The notes: a model not told the origin generated them from the sequence alone. Numbered from the stretch's first letter, positions 1 to 9,342 are shown. The stretch is 64,000 bases of DNA from Croceicoccus sp. YJ47 (GCF_016745095.1 NZ_CP067087.1:1476501-1540500), one strand, 5' to 3'. Translations and numbers: made by a program.

Positions 1-544
1 GCGGAAGGAGCGTGTCCGCCTCTCCGGAGCCGGAGCGTTCCCATTCCTCGCGGCTGATATGGCCGTCACCGTCGAGATCGCGGCGTTGAAAATTCGTGTT
101 GGCCGCGCCGACATATTCGGCAAGCGTGAGCGTGCCGGTGTTATCCTGATCGGCGAGTTCGATCAGCCGTTCCGAGGACAATGTGCTCAGCCGCCCGATC
201 GCGGTGCGCGCGGCGTCCAGTTCCTCGACCGTGAGCGTTCCGTCGCCATCGCTGTCCATCGCCTCGAACGTGCGGGACCATCCTTGCGCATATTCGGCGG
301 ACGACACGAAGCCATTGCCGTCCGCGTCCAGCCCGTCGAAAGAGAACATGCGGCGCGTGCCGTCCGGATTTTCGGTCGCGGCGGGAACGGGGCTGGCAAC
401 ATCGGGGGCGGTGGTATCGTCCACCTCGGTCTGCGGGCCGGTGTTCTTCTCGCCGCATGCGGAAAGCGCGCCCGCCAGCATCAGGGACAGCAGCAACGCG
501 GGCGCGGCCCTTTTCCGTGTCCGGCCCTCGATTCGCCTGCGCAT
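1..544 (-). CDS. EF-hand lipoprotein (C-terminus cut by window edge)
   Basis: The minus-strand frame is open from an ATG at 544, with a GAAGG-type ribosome site just upstream, to the window edge, giving 181 codons without a stop. The N-terminus is a short basic stretch, a hydrophobic run and the lipobox LSAC, so the product should be an exported lipoprotein with the lipid on Cys at about residue 30. Downstream are EF-hand-like loops of the DxDxDG type (DADGNGFVSSAEY, DSDGDGTLTVEEL, DQDNTGTLTLAEY, DLDGDGHISREEW), with four visible before the sequence ends. This suggests a calcium-binding envelope protein. The family is common in sphingomonads but the exact role is unknown. The C-terminus is not in the window. 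Confidence 0.8.
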   Translation of the reverse strand, partial: MRRRIEGRTRKRAAPALLLSLMLAGALSACGEKNTGPQTEVDDTTAPDVASPVPAATENPDGTRRMFSFDGLDADGNGFVSSAEYAQGWSRTFEAMDSDGDGTLTVEELDAARTAIGRLSTLSSERLIELADQDNTGTLTLAEYVGAANTNFQRRDLDGDGHISREEWERSGSGEADTLLP

Positions 545-717
545 TCCTTCGATCCCTTCTTCTGCCGACCCTGCCGCCGCTATTGCGCCCATACCCCTGC
601 GGCGCAAGATAGGACCTTCGCCCGGCGGTGCAATGGCGCGATGACGGACATCGCGGCACCGATCTTAACGCAGCGTGGCCGGAACGAATTGCCCGGCCGG
701 TCCATTTCCATCGGACC

Positions 718-1773
718 ATGCCCGCCGCCTTGCCCACATCCGTATCAAGTGCCGAGCCGGCCCGCCCGTTCGGGTGGATCCGCGCCGAACCGTGGGGCAT
801 TCACGTCGTGCCCTGCGATGCCTGGGTCGACCCCGCGCGCGAGGTCGCGACCGCTCTCGTCACCCATGGCCATGCCGATCATGCGCGCGGCGGGCACGGG
901 CGGGTGTTCGCAACGCCGGAAACGCTGGCGATCATGCAATTGCGTTACGGCGTGGGGGCGGATGGCGGCAGCGAAGGTGTGCCGGTCCCCTTGCGCGAAC
1001 CGGTCGATCTGGGTTGCGGCGTGACGGCGACTTATTTTCCGGCGGGGCACGTGCTCGGCTCGGCGCAGATCCTGCTCGAACATAGGGGCGAACGGGTGGT
1101 GGTGACGGGCGATTACAAGCGCCGCGCCGATCCGACCTGCGAATTGTTCGAGGTGGTGCCCTGCGACATCTTCATTACCGAGGCGACATTCGGCCTGCCC
1201 GTTTTCACCCATCCGCCCATTGGCGGCGAGATCGCCAAATTGCGCGATGCGCTGGCCGCCAATCCGGACCGCTGCGTCGCGGTGGGCGCCTACGCGCTGG
1301 GCAAGGCGCAGCGCGTGATCGCCGAATTGCGCGCGGCGGGCCATGACGATCCGATCTACCTGCACGGTGCGCTCGAAAAAATGTGCGCGCTTTACGAAGA
1401 GCACGGCGTGAATCTCGGCGAATTGCGGCCCGCCACCGGCGCGACGAAGGACGCCATGCGCGGGGCGATCGTCGTGTGTCCGCCCGCCGCGCTGAACGAC
1501 CGGTGGAGCCGCCGCCTGCCCGATCCGATCACCGCGATGGCATCGGGATGGATGCGGGTGCGGCAACGCGCGCGGCAGCGCAATGTCGAATTGCCGCTTA
1601 TCATTTCGGACCATGCCGACTGGAACGAACTGACCGCGACGATTACGGAGGTGAACCCGCGCGAAAGCTGGATCACCCACGGGCGGGAGGAAGCGTTGCT
1701 GCGCTGGTGCCAGCTGCATCAGCGGCGCGCACGGGCGCTCGCCATGGTGGGATACGAGGACGAGGATGACTGA
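718..1773 (+). CDS. Ligase-associated DNA exonuclease (metallo-beta-lactamase/beta-CASP fold)
   Basis: A 351-residue protein of the mRNA 3'-end-processing-factor-like nuclease family. The metallo-beta-lactamase motif THGHADH appears early, at about residues 44-50. Further metal-ligand candidates are GHVLGSAQ, TGDYK and SDHADW near the C-terminus. Members next to an ATP-dependent ligase are annotated as ligase-associated DNA damage response exonucleases. The ligase gene follows after 18 bp on the same strand, which supports that assignment and an operon. I chose the ATG at 718; an upstream in-frame ATG at 628 would add about 30 residues that do not resemble the family. Nuclease polarity and substrate cannot be read from the sequence. 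Confidence 0.88.
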   Translation: MPAALPTSVSSAEPARPFGWIRAEPWGIHVVPCDAWVDPAREVATALVTHGHADHARGGHGRVFATPETLAIMQLRYGVGADGGSEGVPVPLREPVDLGCGVTATYFPAGHVLGSAQILLEHRGERVVVTGDYKRRADPTCELFEVVPCDIFITEATFGLPVFTHPPIGGEIAKLRDALAANPDRCVAVGAYALGKAQRVIAELRAAGHDDPIYLHGALEKMCALYEEHGVNLGELRPATGATKDAMRGAIVVCPPAALNDRWSRRLPDPITAMASGWMRVRQRARQRNVELPLIISDHADWNELTATITEVNPRESWITHGREEALLRWCQLHQRRARALAMVGYEDEDD

Positions 1774-1791
1774 GCGCGGGGCGATCCGCTG

Positions 1792-3393
1792 ATGCGCGCG
1801 TTTTCCATCCTCATGGACCGGCTGACCTATACCAATGGCCGCAACATGAAGCTGTCGCTGATCGCGGATTATTTGCGCGATACGCCGGACCCCGATCGCG
1901 GCTGGGCGCTTGCCGCCTTGACCGATGCGCTCGACTTTCCGGCGGTGAAGAGCAGCACGGTGCGAAAACTGCTGACCGAGCGGGTGGACCCGGTGCTCTA
2001 TGCGCTGAGCCGGGATTACGTTGGCGATACGGCCAAAACGGCGAGCCTGCTGTGGCCCGCGCCGGATGCGCAGGATGTGGTGCCGGACGCGCTTTCGGTG
2101 GCCGATACCGTCGCCATGCTGCGCAGCATGACGCGCGCCACCGTCATGACGGAACTGCCGCCGCTGCTCGACCGGCTGGACGCGAACGAACGCTACGCGT
2201 TGATCAAGCTGGCGACGGGGGCCATGCGCATCGGCATTTCCGCGCGGCTGGCCAAGGTCGCCTTTGCGCAGGCGTTCGACGTGTCCGTCGACGCGGTGGA
2301 GGAATACTGGCACGGGCAGGAGCCGCCCTATACCGAATTATTCGCCTGGGCCGCCGATGGCGCGGAGCCGCCGCGCACGGATCTGCTGCCGCTGTTCCGG
2401 CCCTTCATGCTGGCCCATCCGCTGGAAGAGGCGGAGGTCGACATGGCCGAATATGTCGCGGAATGGAAATGGGACGGCATCCGCGTGCAGATCGTGCATG
2501 TGAATGGCGAGACGCGGGTCTATTCCCGTTCGGGCGACGATATTTCCGCGACCTTTCCCGAGATCGCGGGCGCCCTCCCCTTCCCCGCCGTGCTCGACGG
2601 CGAATTGCTCGTGCGCGGGACGCACCAGGGCGGCGAGGAAGGCGGCGCGGCCAGTTTCAACGCGTTGCAGCAAAGGCTGGGCCGCAAGACCGTGTCGAAG
2701 AAAATGCTGCGCGAGGCGCCTGCTTTCGTGCGGCTTTACGATGTGCTGCTGCTCGACGGTGAAGATTTGCGGGAATGCGCGTGGGAGGACCGCCGCGCCC
2801 GGCTCGAGGCGATGATGGACCGCCTCGATCCCGAACGGTTCGACCTGTCGCAGATCATCCCCGAAAACGATTTTGCAAACCTCACCGCCATACGCGAGAA
2901 GGCGCGCGACGACGCGATCGAGGGCGTCATGCTGAAACGCCGGACATCGCCCTATGTCGCGGGGCGGCGCACCGGGCTTTGGTACAAGTGGAAACGCGAT
3001 CCGCTGCTCATCGATTGCGTGCTGATGTATGCGCAGCGCGGCTCGGGCAAGCGGTCCAGCTTCTTTTCCGATTTCACCTTCGGATGCTGGTCCGGCGATC
3101 CCGATGCGGATGGCGAACTGCTCCCGGTGGGGAAGGCCTATTTCGGGTTTACGGACGAGGAGCTGAAAATGCTCGACCGCCATGTCCGCGGGCACACGAT
3201 CAATCGCTTTGGCCCGGTGCGCGAAACGGACAAGTCGCTGGTGCTCGAAATCGCATTCGATTCGGTGCATGACAGCAAGCGCCACAAATCGGGCCTGGCC
3301 ATGCGCTTTCCCCGCATCCATCGCATCCGCACGGACAAGCCCGCGCACGAGGCCGACCGGATCGAAACCCTGCGCGAGATGGTCCGCGACTGA
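1792..3393 (+). CDS. ATP-dependent DNA ligase (bacterial, exonuclease-associated type)
   Basis: A 533-residue ATP-dependent DNA ligase, distinct from the NAD-dependent replicative LigA. Domain order: an N-terminal DNA-binding region (about 1-200), the nucleotidyltransferase core with motif I EWKWDGIR whose Lys (about residue 224) is adenylated, and a C-terminal OB-fold ending in a conserved RFPRIHRIR segment. Length matches the bacterial group encoded with an exonuclease. The ATG at 1792 gives the usual start of this group, with DRLTYT and ADYLRDTPDPDRGWALAAL in the first 45 residues. The immediately upstream exonuclease suggests the two act together in nick or break repair. Helicase and phosphoesterase partners often seen in such loci are not adjacent here. 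Confidence 0.93.
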   Translation: MRAFSILMDRLTYTNGRNMKLSLIADYLRDTPDPDRGWALAALTDALDFPAVKSSTVRKLLTERVDPVLYALSRDYVGDTAKTASLLWPAPDAQDVVPDALSVADTVAMLRSMTRATVMTELPPLLDRLDANERYALIKLATGAMRIGISARLAKVAFAQAFDVSVDAVEEYWHGQEPPYTELFAWAADGAEPPRTDLLPLFRPFMLAHPLEEAEVDMAEYVAEWKWDGIRVQIVHVNGETRVYSRSGDDISATFPEIAGALPFPAVLDGELLVRGTHQGGEEGGAASFNALQQRLGRKTVSKKMLREAPAFVRLYDVLLLDGEDLRECAWEDRRARLEAMMDRLDPERFDLSQIIPENDFANLTAIREKARDDAIEGVMLKRRTSPYVAGRRTGLWYKWKRDPLLIDCVLMYAQRGSGKRSSFFSDFTFGCWSGDPDADGELLPVGKAYFGFTDEELKMLDRHVRGHTINRFGPVRETDKSLVLEIAFDSVHDSKRHKSGLAMRFPRIHRIRTDKPAHEADRIETLREMVRD

Positions 3394-3408
3394 TCCTGTC
3401 TCGCGCGC

Positions 3409-4511
3409 TCAGCCCGCCTCTTTCGTCAGCACCGCCACGATCCTTTCGGCGGCTCGGCCATCGCCAAACACCGGATCGGGCGCGGGCCTGTCGCGTGACA
3501 GCATCGCCCGCGCCGCGGCGAGAATCGCGGTCTCGTCATGTCCCACCAGCGTGGCCTGCCCGTGGTGCAGGATCTCGCCCCGCTCCGTCACATCGCGCAG
3601 CACGACGACGCCCCGGCCCAGCGCGACGGCCTCCTCCTGTATCCCCCCGCTGTCGGTGAGCACCATGCGGCACGCGTCCATCAACCGCAGAAACGCGAAA
3701 TAGTCGAACGGCGGCACCACCGCCACGTCGTCGCAATCCGAGAGCCGTTCGGTCAGGATGCGGCTCTGCGGTAGGGATGGGCCGGCAGCACGACCGCAAT
3801 GTCCCGCGAGAGGGTGCACAGCGCCTCCGCGATCGCGCGCAGGGCCGCCGCGTCATGTTCGCGCCGATGCACCGTGGCCAGCGCAAAGGGACGCCCGGCA
3901 AAGCGTGCGAGCACCGCGTCCGCCGCCGTGCCGCGCGCGGGATCGCGGCGCAGCATTTCGCGTGCCATGCGCTGTGCATCGATGACCGTGTTGCCGGTCA
4001 CGTGCACATGGGCGGCGGGCGTGTTTTCGGCGAGCAGATTGGCGCGCGCCGCCGGCGTCGGCGCAAAGTGCCAGCGCGCGAGCTGCGTGATCGTCCGCCG
4101 GTAGCCTTCCTCCGGCCAGGGTTGCGACAGATCGCCGCTGCGCAGCCCCGCCTCCACATGGGCGACGGGTATGCCGCGGTGAAAGGCACATAATGCCGCC
4201 GCCGCCGCGCTCGCCGTGTCCCCCTGCACGATGAGGCAGTCGGGCCGCCCCCGGTCCATCACCGCACCAATGCCGGTCAGCAGCGACGCGAACAGGCCCG
4301 ACAGCCCGCCCGCCGGCGAGCGATGCAACGTGTCATCGGCGCAAAGGCCGAACGCGTCGAGCAAGCCAGAGCCAAGATCGCGATGCTGCCCCGTGTGGCA
4401 AAGGCGGCTGTCCACGCCGGCATCGTCGCGCAACGCGCACAGCACCGGCACCAGCTTCACGATTTCCGGACGCGTGCCCAAAACGGTCAGAATGCGCAAA
4501 GCTTCAGCCAT
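3409..4511 (-). pseudogene. wecB: UDP-N-acetylglucosamine 2-epimerase, frameshifted
   Basis: Two overlapping minus-strand frames together make one complete non-hydrolysing UDP-GlcNAc 2-epimerase, which makes UDP-ManNAc for surface polysaccharides. The first (from ATG 4511, 252 aa) carries the N-terminal TVLGTRPEIVKL, HTGQHRD, VQGDTAS and HVEAGLRS motifs and stops at 3753. The second (to 3409) continues with DYFAFLRLMDACRMVLTDSGG, the typical C-terminal UDP-binding part. The break lies near 3768-3777: restoring one base in CATCCCTACCGC, for example a C, gives the family HPxP sequence and rejoins the frames. So this is either a real -1 mutation or a consensus error. It overlaps the DUF167 gene by 8 bp and would be the last gene of that operon. 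Confidence 0.85.
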
Positions 4512-4785
4512 GCGCGATCCGGAAGCGTTTCAGCCGCGACGTCTGCCCGTCGATCAGCATGACGCGGCCCTTCGCCACGCCCATGGCACGCGCGATCAGC
4601 GCGGCAACCGCCGCATTGGCGCGGCCATCCTCGGGCACGGCGCGCACGCGGGCGGACACCGTGCCATCCGCGATCCGCAACGCGTCGCGATCGGCGCGCG
4701 GCGTCACGCGCACGGCCAGCATGTCGCCTGTCATCGCCGCCCGGATGGCATCGGCATCGGGCAGTTCGGGCGCGGGTCTAGCCAA
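4504..4785 (-). CDS. DUF167/YggU family protein
   Basis: A small alpha/beta protein of the DUF167 (UPF0235) family, recognised by RVTPRA, the motif EDGRANAAV and the C-terminal SRLKRFRI. No biochemical role is established. A TTG at 4785 overlaps the TAG of the preceding carbonic-anhydrase gene and gives the N-terminus (M)ARPAPELPDADAIRAAM. An ATG at 4734 is the alternative and would drop the first 17 residues. The 3' end overlaps the start of the wecB region by 8 bp, so the gene sits in a tightly packed leftward operon. Confidence 0.8.
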   Translation of the reverse strand: MARPAPELPDADAIRAAMTGDMLAVRVTPRADRDALRIADGTVSARVRAVPEDGRANAAVAALIARAMGVAKGRVMLIDGQTSRLKRFRIAHG

Positions 4786-5407
4786 TGGCCTTTTCGATCT
4801 CTGCCTTGTGGCGGCGGGCATTTTCCACGTAATGCGCCGTGCCCGTCGCCATTTCGGCAAGCGCACCGTCGGACAATTCGCGCATGTGTTTGGCCGGGCT
4901 TCCGGTCCACAGTTCGCGGGCGCCGATGGTCTTTCCCGCGGTCAGCATGCCATTGGCGCCGAGCATGCCCTCACGCTCGATCTTCGCGCCGCTCAGCACG
5001 ACGGCGCCCAGCCCGACAAAGCCGCGATCCTCGATCTCGCAACCATGCACCATGGCGAGATGGCCGATCAGCACGTCCTCGCCGATGATGGTGGGATAGC
5101 CGTCGGGATGCCCGGCATCGGGGCTGTCGCAATGGATGACGGAGCCATCCTGCACATTGGTGCGCGCGCCGATGCGGATATGGTTCACATCGGCGCGGAT
5201 GACGCAATTGTACCAGATGCTGACGTCGGGGCCGATCTCGACATCGCCGATGATGCGGCAACCCGGCGCGATGAAAGCGCTGTCGTGGATGCGCGGGCGC
5301 TTCCCGCCAAACGGCAGGATCGTCACGCCCGGACGCGGATTATGGCGACGCCGGGACCGCCCGCGCAGGCGGTTGCGGGTGCGGCGGGGAAGGCTCGGTT
5401 TGGGCAT
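4778..5407 (-). CDS. Gamma-carbonic-anhydrase family protein
   Basis: A 209-residue left-handed beta-helix protein with hexapeptide repeats, such as IIGDVEIGPDVSIW, VRADVNHIRIGARTN and IGEDVLIGHLAMVHG. The likely metal histidines lie in SVIHCD and in LIGHLAMVHG, the spacing of gamma-class carbonic anhydrases and related YrdA/PaaY proteins. Family members are trimeric; many have low or no carbonic anhydrase activity, so the activity is uncertain. The ATG at 5407 has an AAAGGA ribosome site six bases upstream. It adds a basic Arg-rich leader of about 25 residues before the conserved core, which is unusual, and a later GTG could be the true start. The downstream DUF167 gene overlaps its stop. 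Confidence 0.85.
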   Translation of the reverse strand: MPKPSLPRRTRNRLRGRSRRRHNPRPGVTILPFGGKRPRIHDSAFIAPGCRIIGDVEIGPDVSIWYNCVIRADVNHIRIGARTNVQDGSVIHCDSPDAGHPDGYPTIIGEDVLIGHLAMVHGCEIEDRGFVGLGAVVLSGAKIEREGMLGANGMLTAGKTIGARELWTGSPAKHMRELSDGALAEMATGTAHYVENARRHKAEIEKAIG

Positions 5408-5435
5408 GAAATGTCCTTTCGTTCGCGGCTTCGTT

Positions 5436-7643
5436 CTACCAGCGGATCAGCGGCAGGATCGACGCATTGTCGTCGGTCCACGCGCGTCGGGCGGGCGGCG
5501 GCAAGGCCTCCCAATCGGTCTGGCTCTCCTGTTCCAGCGCATTGAGCACCGCTTCGTTCCGGGCGAGCGCGATCCAGATCGACGGGGTGATCGCCTCGCC
5601 CAGACCGGTGAGGTCGCGCCGCACCCGCCCGTGCCAGCCATCGGCGCGGGCCAATGCGGCGATCATCGGCGACAGGTCGATATAGCGGTTGGAGACATGG
5701 ACCATCAACACGCCATCCTCCGCGAGCGCCTCGCCATAGGTGGCGAAGGCTTCCTTCGTCATGAGATGCATCGGGATGGAATCGGAGGAAAACGCATCGA
5801 TGGCGAGCAGGTCGAACCGCCCGCGCGGCTGCTCCGCCAGCTTGAGCCGGGCATCGCCGATGACGACATCCGCGTCCGGCGCACAATCGCGCAGGAAGGT
5901 AAACGTCCCGCCCTCCGAATAGGCGAGCACGGTGGGGTCGATCTCGAAAAAGGTCCAGTCCTGCCCCGGCCCGCGATAGCAGGCGAGCGTGCCGGTCCCC
6001 AGCCCCACCACGCCGACCTGCGCACCCGGACCCAGCAGGGCGTCGGCATTGTCGAGCGCGAGACCGATACCGGCGGAATGACCGTAATAGCTCGTCGGTT
6101 CATGCGCGCGGACAGGGTCGGTCCATTGCTGTCCATGCAAGGTGGTGCCATGGGTCAGCTGCCGCAGCGCGCCATCCTTCGCCAGCGTGACCTCGTAGAT
6201 CCCGAAATAGCTGCGCGTGCGTGCACCGTCGAGGCTTTTGCCCATGGTCGCCCAGCCGCCGTTCCCGATCATCAGCGCGGCAAAGATCGCCGCAAAGGCC
6301 CAGCGCACGCCCAGCGCGATCACGCCCAGCGCCGCCATCACGAACACCAGGATCAGCAGGAAATCCGCCTGCGTCAGCGCGTCGAGCGAGGCGATGCCCC
6401 ACGCCACCAGCACAGCGGCCACGACGAGGCCGACCATGATGCGCCGGCGCGGCAACCCGTCCCAGAACCCCTCCGCCATGGGGAGGATCTGCCGGTCGCC
6501 GAGCAGCCATGCCGCGCAGAGCAGCAGGATCGCATGTTCATAGACCCAGTCGAACAGCACCGGCGCGACGAGCGCGGTGAACACCCCGCCCAGCGCACCG
6601 CCCGCCGCCACGACGAGGTAAAAGAACGTCAGTTGCGACGGATCCGGCCGCAACAGATAGAGCCGGTTGTGAAGCGCGACGGCGAGGATGAAGAGAAGCG
6701 CCACCATCGCCAGCGCCACCGCCGGATTGGATTGCCCGCCCGATCCCATGGCGAGGCTCCCGACGAGCAGCAGCATCAGCGGCGCATAGCGCGACAGGAT
6801 CGCGGCCCAGTCGCCGCCTTGCGAAAACGCGACCGAAAAGCTCAGGAGATAAAGCCCGAGCGGAATGACCCAGAGCAGCGGCATCGCCATGATGTCGGTC
6901 GTCAGCAATGTCGTCGTCGACAGCATCAGCCCCGACGGCACCGCCGCCAGCGCGACCCACATCGCGATGCGGCGCGGCGAAACCGGTTCGGCAGACGGCG
7001 CGTCATCCTCCGCCACCGCGTCGACCGGGGCATCCGCTCCGCCGCGCCAGCGCGACGCGGCGGCCAGCGCGACCAGCACGAACAGGAGCCCGTATCCCGC
7101 CGTCCAGATCCAGCTTTGCACCCCCAGCGAAAACCGCGGTTCGAGCCAGAGCGGACAGGTCAGCAATCCTGCAAAACTGCCGAGATTGGACGCGGCATAG
7201 AGCGGATAGGGATCGCCCGCTGCGCTCGACGCCGCGAACCAGCGTTGCATCAACGACGCCTGCGCCGAAACCAGCAGGAACACCGGCCCGATCGTGACCG
7301 CGAATAGTGCGGGCACCCAGAGCACCTCCCACCCCGGTGCGGGCGGCGGCAGGTCGGCGAGCGCAATCGGCAGCGTCAGCCCCGCCAGCGCCATCAGCCC
7401 CAGATGCCACACCGCCTGCCGCCGCACCGGCATTCGCGACAGCGCATGGGCATAGGCATAGCCGCCGAGCAGCAGCGCCTGAAACACCAGCATGGCGCTG
7501 TTCCAGACATTGGGCGCCCCGCCGAGCAGCGGCAGCGCAAACCGCGCAACGAGCGGCTGCACCAGGAAAAGCAGGAAGCTCCCTGTCAGGATGACGAGCA
7601 CGAACAGGGCGCGGCGCGGCGGCGTGGAAACGATGGCGGTCAC
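5436..7643 (-). CDS. Fused MFS-like membrane / spermidine-synthase-like protein
   Basis: A 735-residue fusion. The N-terminal half holds many hydrophobic segments, beginning FVLVILTGSFLLFLVQPLVA, a polytopic membrane domain of the fused MFS/spermidine-synthase family. The C-terminal third is a Rossmann methyltransferase-like domain with VGVVGLGTGTLACY and FFEIDPTV, the SAM/dcSAM-binding region of spermidine synthases, followed by DARLKL and IDAFSSDSIP. The substrate is unknown; polyamine synthesis is only one possibility. A GTG at 7643 overlaps the upstream GNAT stop as GTGA and starts just before the first membrane segment. A longer reading from 7880 would run Arg-rich nonsense over the GNAT gene and is rejected. 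Confidence 0.85.
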   Translation of the reverse strand: MTAIVSTPPRRALFVLVILTGSFLLFLVQPLVARFALPLLGGAPNVWNSAMLVFQALLLGGYAYAHALSRMPVRRQAVWHLGLMALAGLTLPIALADLPPPAPGWEVLWVPALFAVTIGPVFLLVSAQASLMQRWFAASSAAGDPYPLYAASNLGSFAGLLTCPLWLEPRFSLGVQSWIWTAGYGLLFVLVALAAASRWRGGADAPVDAVAEDDAPSAEPVSPRRIAMWVALAAVPSGLMLSTTTLLTTDIMAMPLLWVIPLGLYLLSFSVAFSQGGDWAAILSRYAPLMLLLVGSLAMGSGGQSNPAVALAMVALLFILAVALHNRLYLLRPDPSQLTFFYLVVAAGGALGGVFTALVAPVLFDWVYEHAILLLCAAWLLGDRQILPMAEGFWDGLPRRRIMVGLVVAAVLVAWGIASLDALTQADFLLILVFVMAALGVIALGVRWAFAAIFAALMIGNGGWATMGKSLDGARTRSYFGIYEVTLAKDGALRQLTHGTTLHGQQWTDPVRAHEPTSYYGHSAGIGLALDNADALLGPGAQVGVVGLGTGTLACYRGPGQDWTFFEIDPTVLAYSEGGTFTFLRDCAPDADVVIGDARLKLAEQPRGRFDLLAIDAFSSDSIPMHLMTKEAFATYGEALAEDGVLMVHVSNRYIDLSPMIAALARADGWHGRVRRDLTGLGEAITPSIWIALARNEAVLNALEQESQTDWEALPPPARRAWTDDNASILPLIRW

Positions 7644-8233
7644 TGTGCGGCCCAATCCTCGCGGGTGATGTCGTAGACGATGATGTTTTCCGCCCATGCG
7701 GCGTCGCCCTCGGCGCGAAAATCGCGGGCCGCGCGGCGTGTCATGCCGAGCCGTTCCATCAAGCGCCGGCTCGCCATGTTTTCGAGCACGGTGAGCGCGA
7801 TCACATGCGGCGCCCCGAAACGCTCGAACGCGAGGGCCAGCGATTTTCGCGCGGCCTCCGCGGCATAGCCATGGCCCCACGCATCCTCGCGCAGGCGCCA
7901 GCCGATCTCCATCTCGCCGATGGGTCCGGGTTCGAGATTGGACCGCTTCAACCCACAGAAGCCGAGCAATTCGCCCGCCATATGTCCGCCATCACCCTTG
8001 CGCGTCACGGCCCAGAAGGTGAAACCATGATCCGCGCGATAGGACAGCAGCCGGTCCCTGACCGCTGTTTGCTTCTCCGCGTCGAGCACACCGCCGAGCC
8101 AGCGCATGACGGCGGGCGTGTTGGTGTGCCGGAAAAACGGCGCCCAATCCGACGCCCTCCAGTCGCGCAGCACCAGCCGCGATGTTTCCACGTGAAACGC
8201 TTCGCCTGTGTCGGCGGCGTGGTCCTCAACCAT
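7640..8233 (-). CDS. GNAT-family N-acetyltransferase (RimJ-like)
   Basis: A 197-residue GNAT acetyltransferase of the RimJ/RimL-like subgroup. It starts with ETSRLVLRDWRASDWAPFF and has the acetyl-CoA region WGHGYAAEAARKSLALAFERFG, then NMASRRLMERLGM, a typical motif-B ending. The acceptor is unknown. Its ATG overlaps the end of hemB by 8 bp and its stop overlaps the next gene as GTGA, so translation is probably coupled through the three genes. A parS-like 14-mer (8185-8198) lies inside the coding sequence near its 5' end. Confidence 0.88.
   Translation of the reverse strand: MVEDHAADTGEAFHVETSRLVLRDWRASDWAPFFRHTNTPAVMRWLGGVLDAEKQTAVRDRLLSYRADHGFTFWAVTRKGDGGHMAGELLGFCGLKRSNLEPGPIGEMEIGWRLREDAWGHGYAAEAARKSLALAFERFGAPHVIALTVLENMASRRLMERLGMTRRAARDFRAEGDAAWAENIIVYDITREDWAAQ
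8185..8198. other. parS-like site 1 (inside GNAT gene)
   Basis: TTTCCACGTGAAAC matches the window consensus GTTYCACGTGRAAC at 13 of 14 positions and is centred on CACGTG. It is the outermost left site, about 23.5 kb from the proposed oriC. Being isolated and one base off, it is weaker than the sites around parB-mnmE. Confidence 0.55.
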
Positions 8234-9269
8234 TCAGCAGCTTTGCGACGAGAGGCGCGTGATAGGTGAGGACGCCCGTTGCGCCCGCGCGCTTGAACGC
8301 GGTCATGACCTCCATCACCATGGCGTCGCGGTCGCCTGCGCCGACCTTGGCCGCGGCCTCGATCATCGCGAATTCGCCGCTGGTATGGTAGGCGAACACC
8401 GGCACGTCGAAATTTTCGTATACGCGGCGCACGATGTCGAGATAGCAGGCGCCCGGCTTCACCATCACGCTATCGGCGCCTTCCTCGATATCGGCGGCGA
8501 CCTCGCGCAGGGCCTCATCGCCGTTGGCGGGGTCCATCTGATACGTTTTCTTGTCGCCTTTCAACAATCCGGCCGACCCGACCGCATCGCGGAACGGGCC
8601 GTAGAACGCGCTGGCGAATTTCGCGGCATAGGCCATGATCTGCACATTATGATGCCCGCCATGTTCGAGCGCGTCGCGGATCGCGCCCACGCGCCCGTCC
8701 ATCATGTCGGACGGCGCGACGATGTCGGCGCCCGCTTCCGCCTGGACCAGGGCCTGCGCCACGAGGCGGTCCACCGTCACGTCATTGGTGACATAGCCCG
8801 ACGCATCGAGGATGCCGTCCTGCCCATGGCTGGTATAGGGGTCGAGCGCGACATCGGTCAGGATGCCGAGATCGGTGCCGGTCGCGTCGCGGATCGCGCG
8901 GATGGCGCGGCACATCAGATTGTCGGGGTTCAACGCCTCGCGCCCCGTCTCATCGCGCAGATGGGCCGGGGTATTGGGGAACAGCGCGACGCAGGGAATG
9001 CCCAATGCCGCTGCTTCCTTCGCCCGTGCCGCGATCACGTCGACCGAACCGCGCGACACGCCGGGGAGTGCGGCAACAGGCTCCTCCACCCCCTGCCCGT
9101 CGCATACGAAGAGCGGCCAGATGAGATCGGCGGGGCTGAGCCGGGTTTCGCGCTGCATCGCCCTGCTCCACCCATGCCGGCGCGTGCGGCGCAGCCGTTT
9201 GCGCCCGCGCGGATCGGAACGGAATTCGGGATGGATCGTGCCAGTTTCGGGTTTTGCGCTGTCGGTCAT
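8226..9269 (-). CDS. hemB: Delta-aminolevulinic acid dehydratase (porphobilinogen synthase)
   Basis: HemB joins two 5-aminolevulinate molecules to porphobilinogen, the second common step of tetrapyrrole synthesis, in the cytosol. The protein is 347 residues, the usual length. It contains RLRRTRRHGW, PLFVCDG, APSDMMDGR, the first active-site lysine in YAAKFASAFYGPF and the Schiff-base lysine in VMVKPGACYLD. The start is the ATG at 9267-9269; upstream in-frame codons give no family similarity. hemB leads the GNAT/fused-spermidine-synthase run, with overlapping junctions. Two later heme genes, hemE and hemJ, lie elsewhere in this window beside oriC. Confidence 0.96.
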   Translation of the reverse strand: MTDSAKPETGTIHPEFRSDPRGRKRLRRTRRHGWSRAMQRETRLSPADLIWPLFVCDGQGVEEPVAALPGVSRGSVDVIAARAKEAAALGIPCVALFPNTPAHLRDETGREALNPDNLMCRAIRAIRDATGTDLGILTDVALDPYTSHGQDGILDASGYVTNDVTVDRLVAQALVQAEAGADIVAPSDMMDGRVGAIRDALEHGGHHNVQIMAYAAKFASAFYGPFRDAVGSAGLLKGDKKTYQMDPANGDEALREVAADIEEGADSVMVKPGACYLDIVRRVYENFDVPVFAYHTSGEFAMIEAAAKVGAGDRDAMVMEVMTAFKRAGATGVLTYHAPLVAKLLNG

Positions 9270-9342
9270 GGCGCGGGGTGATGCCCCAAGGGCGCCTGCG
9301 ATGGAAGGGGCGAGTTGGTCCGATACGTGAATTCGGTCGCCC

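Noticed and set aside
1-1024. Long open frames on the plus strand over the first kilobase
   Set aside because: They are Arg/Ala-rich out-of-frame readings; the minus-strand EF-hand lipoprotein and the plus-strand exonuclease explain this DNA.
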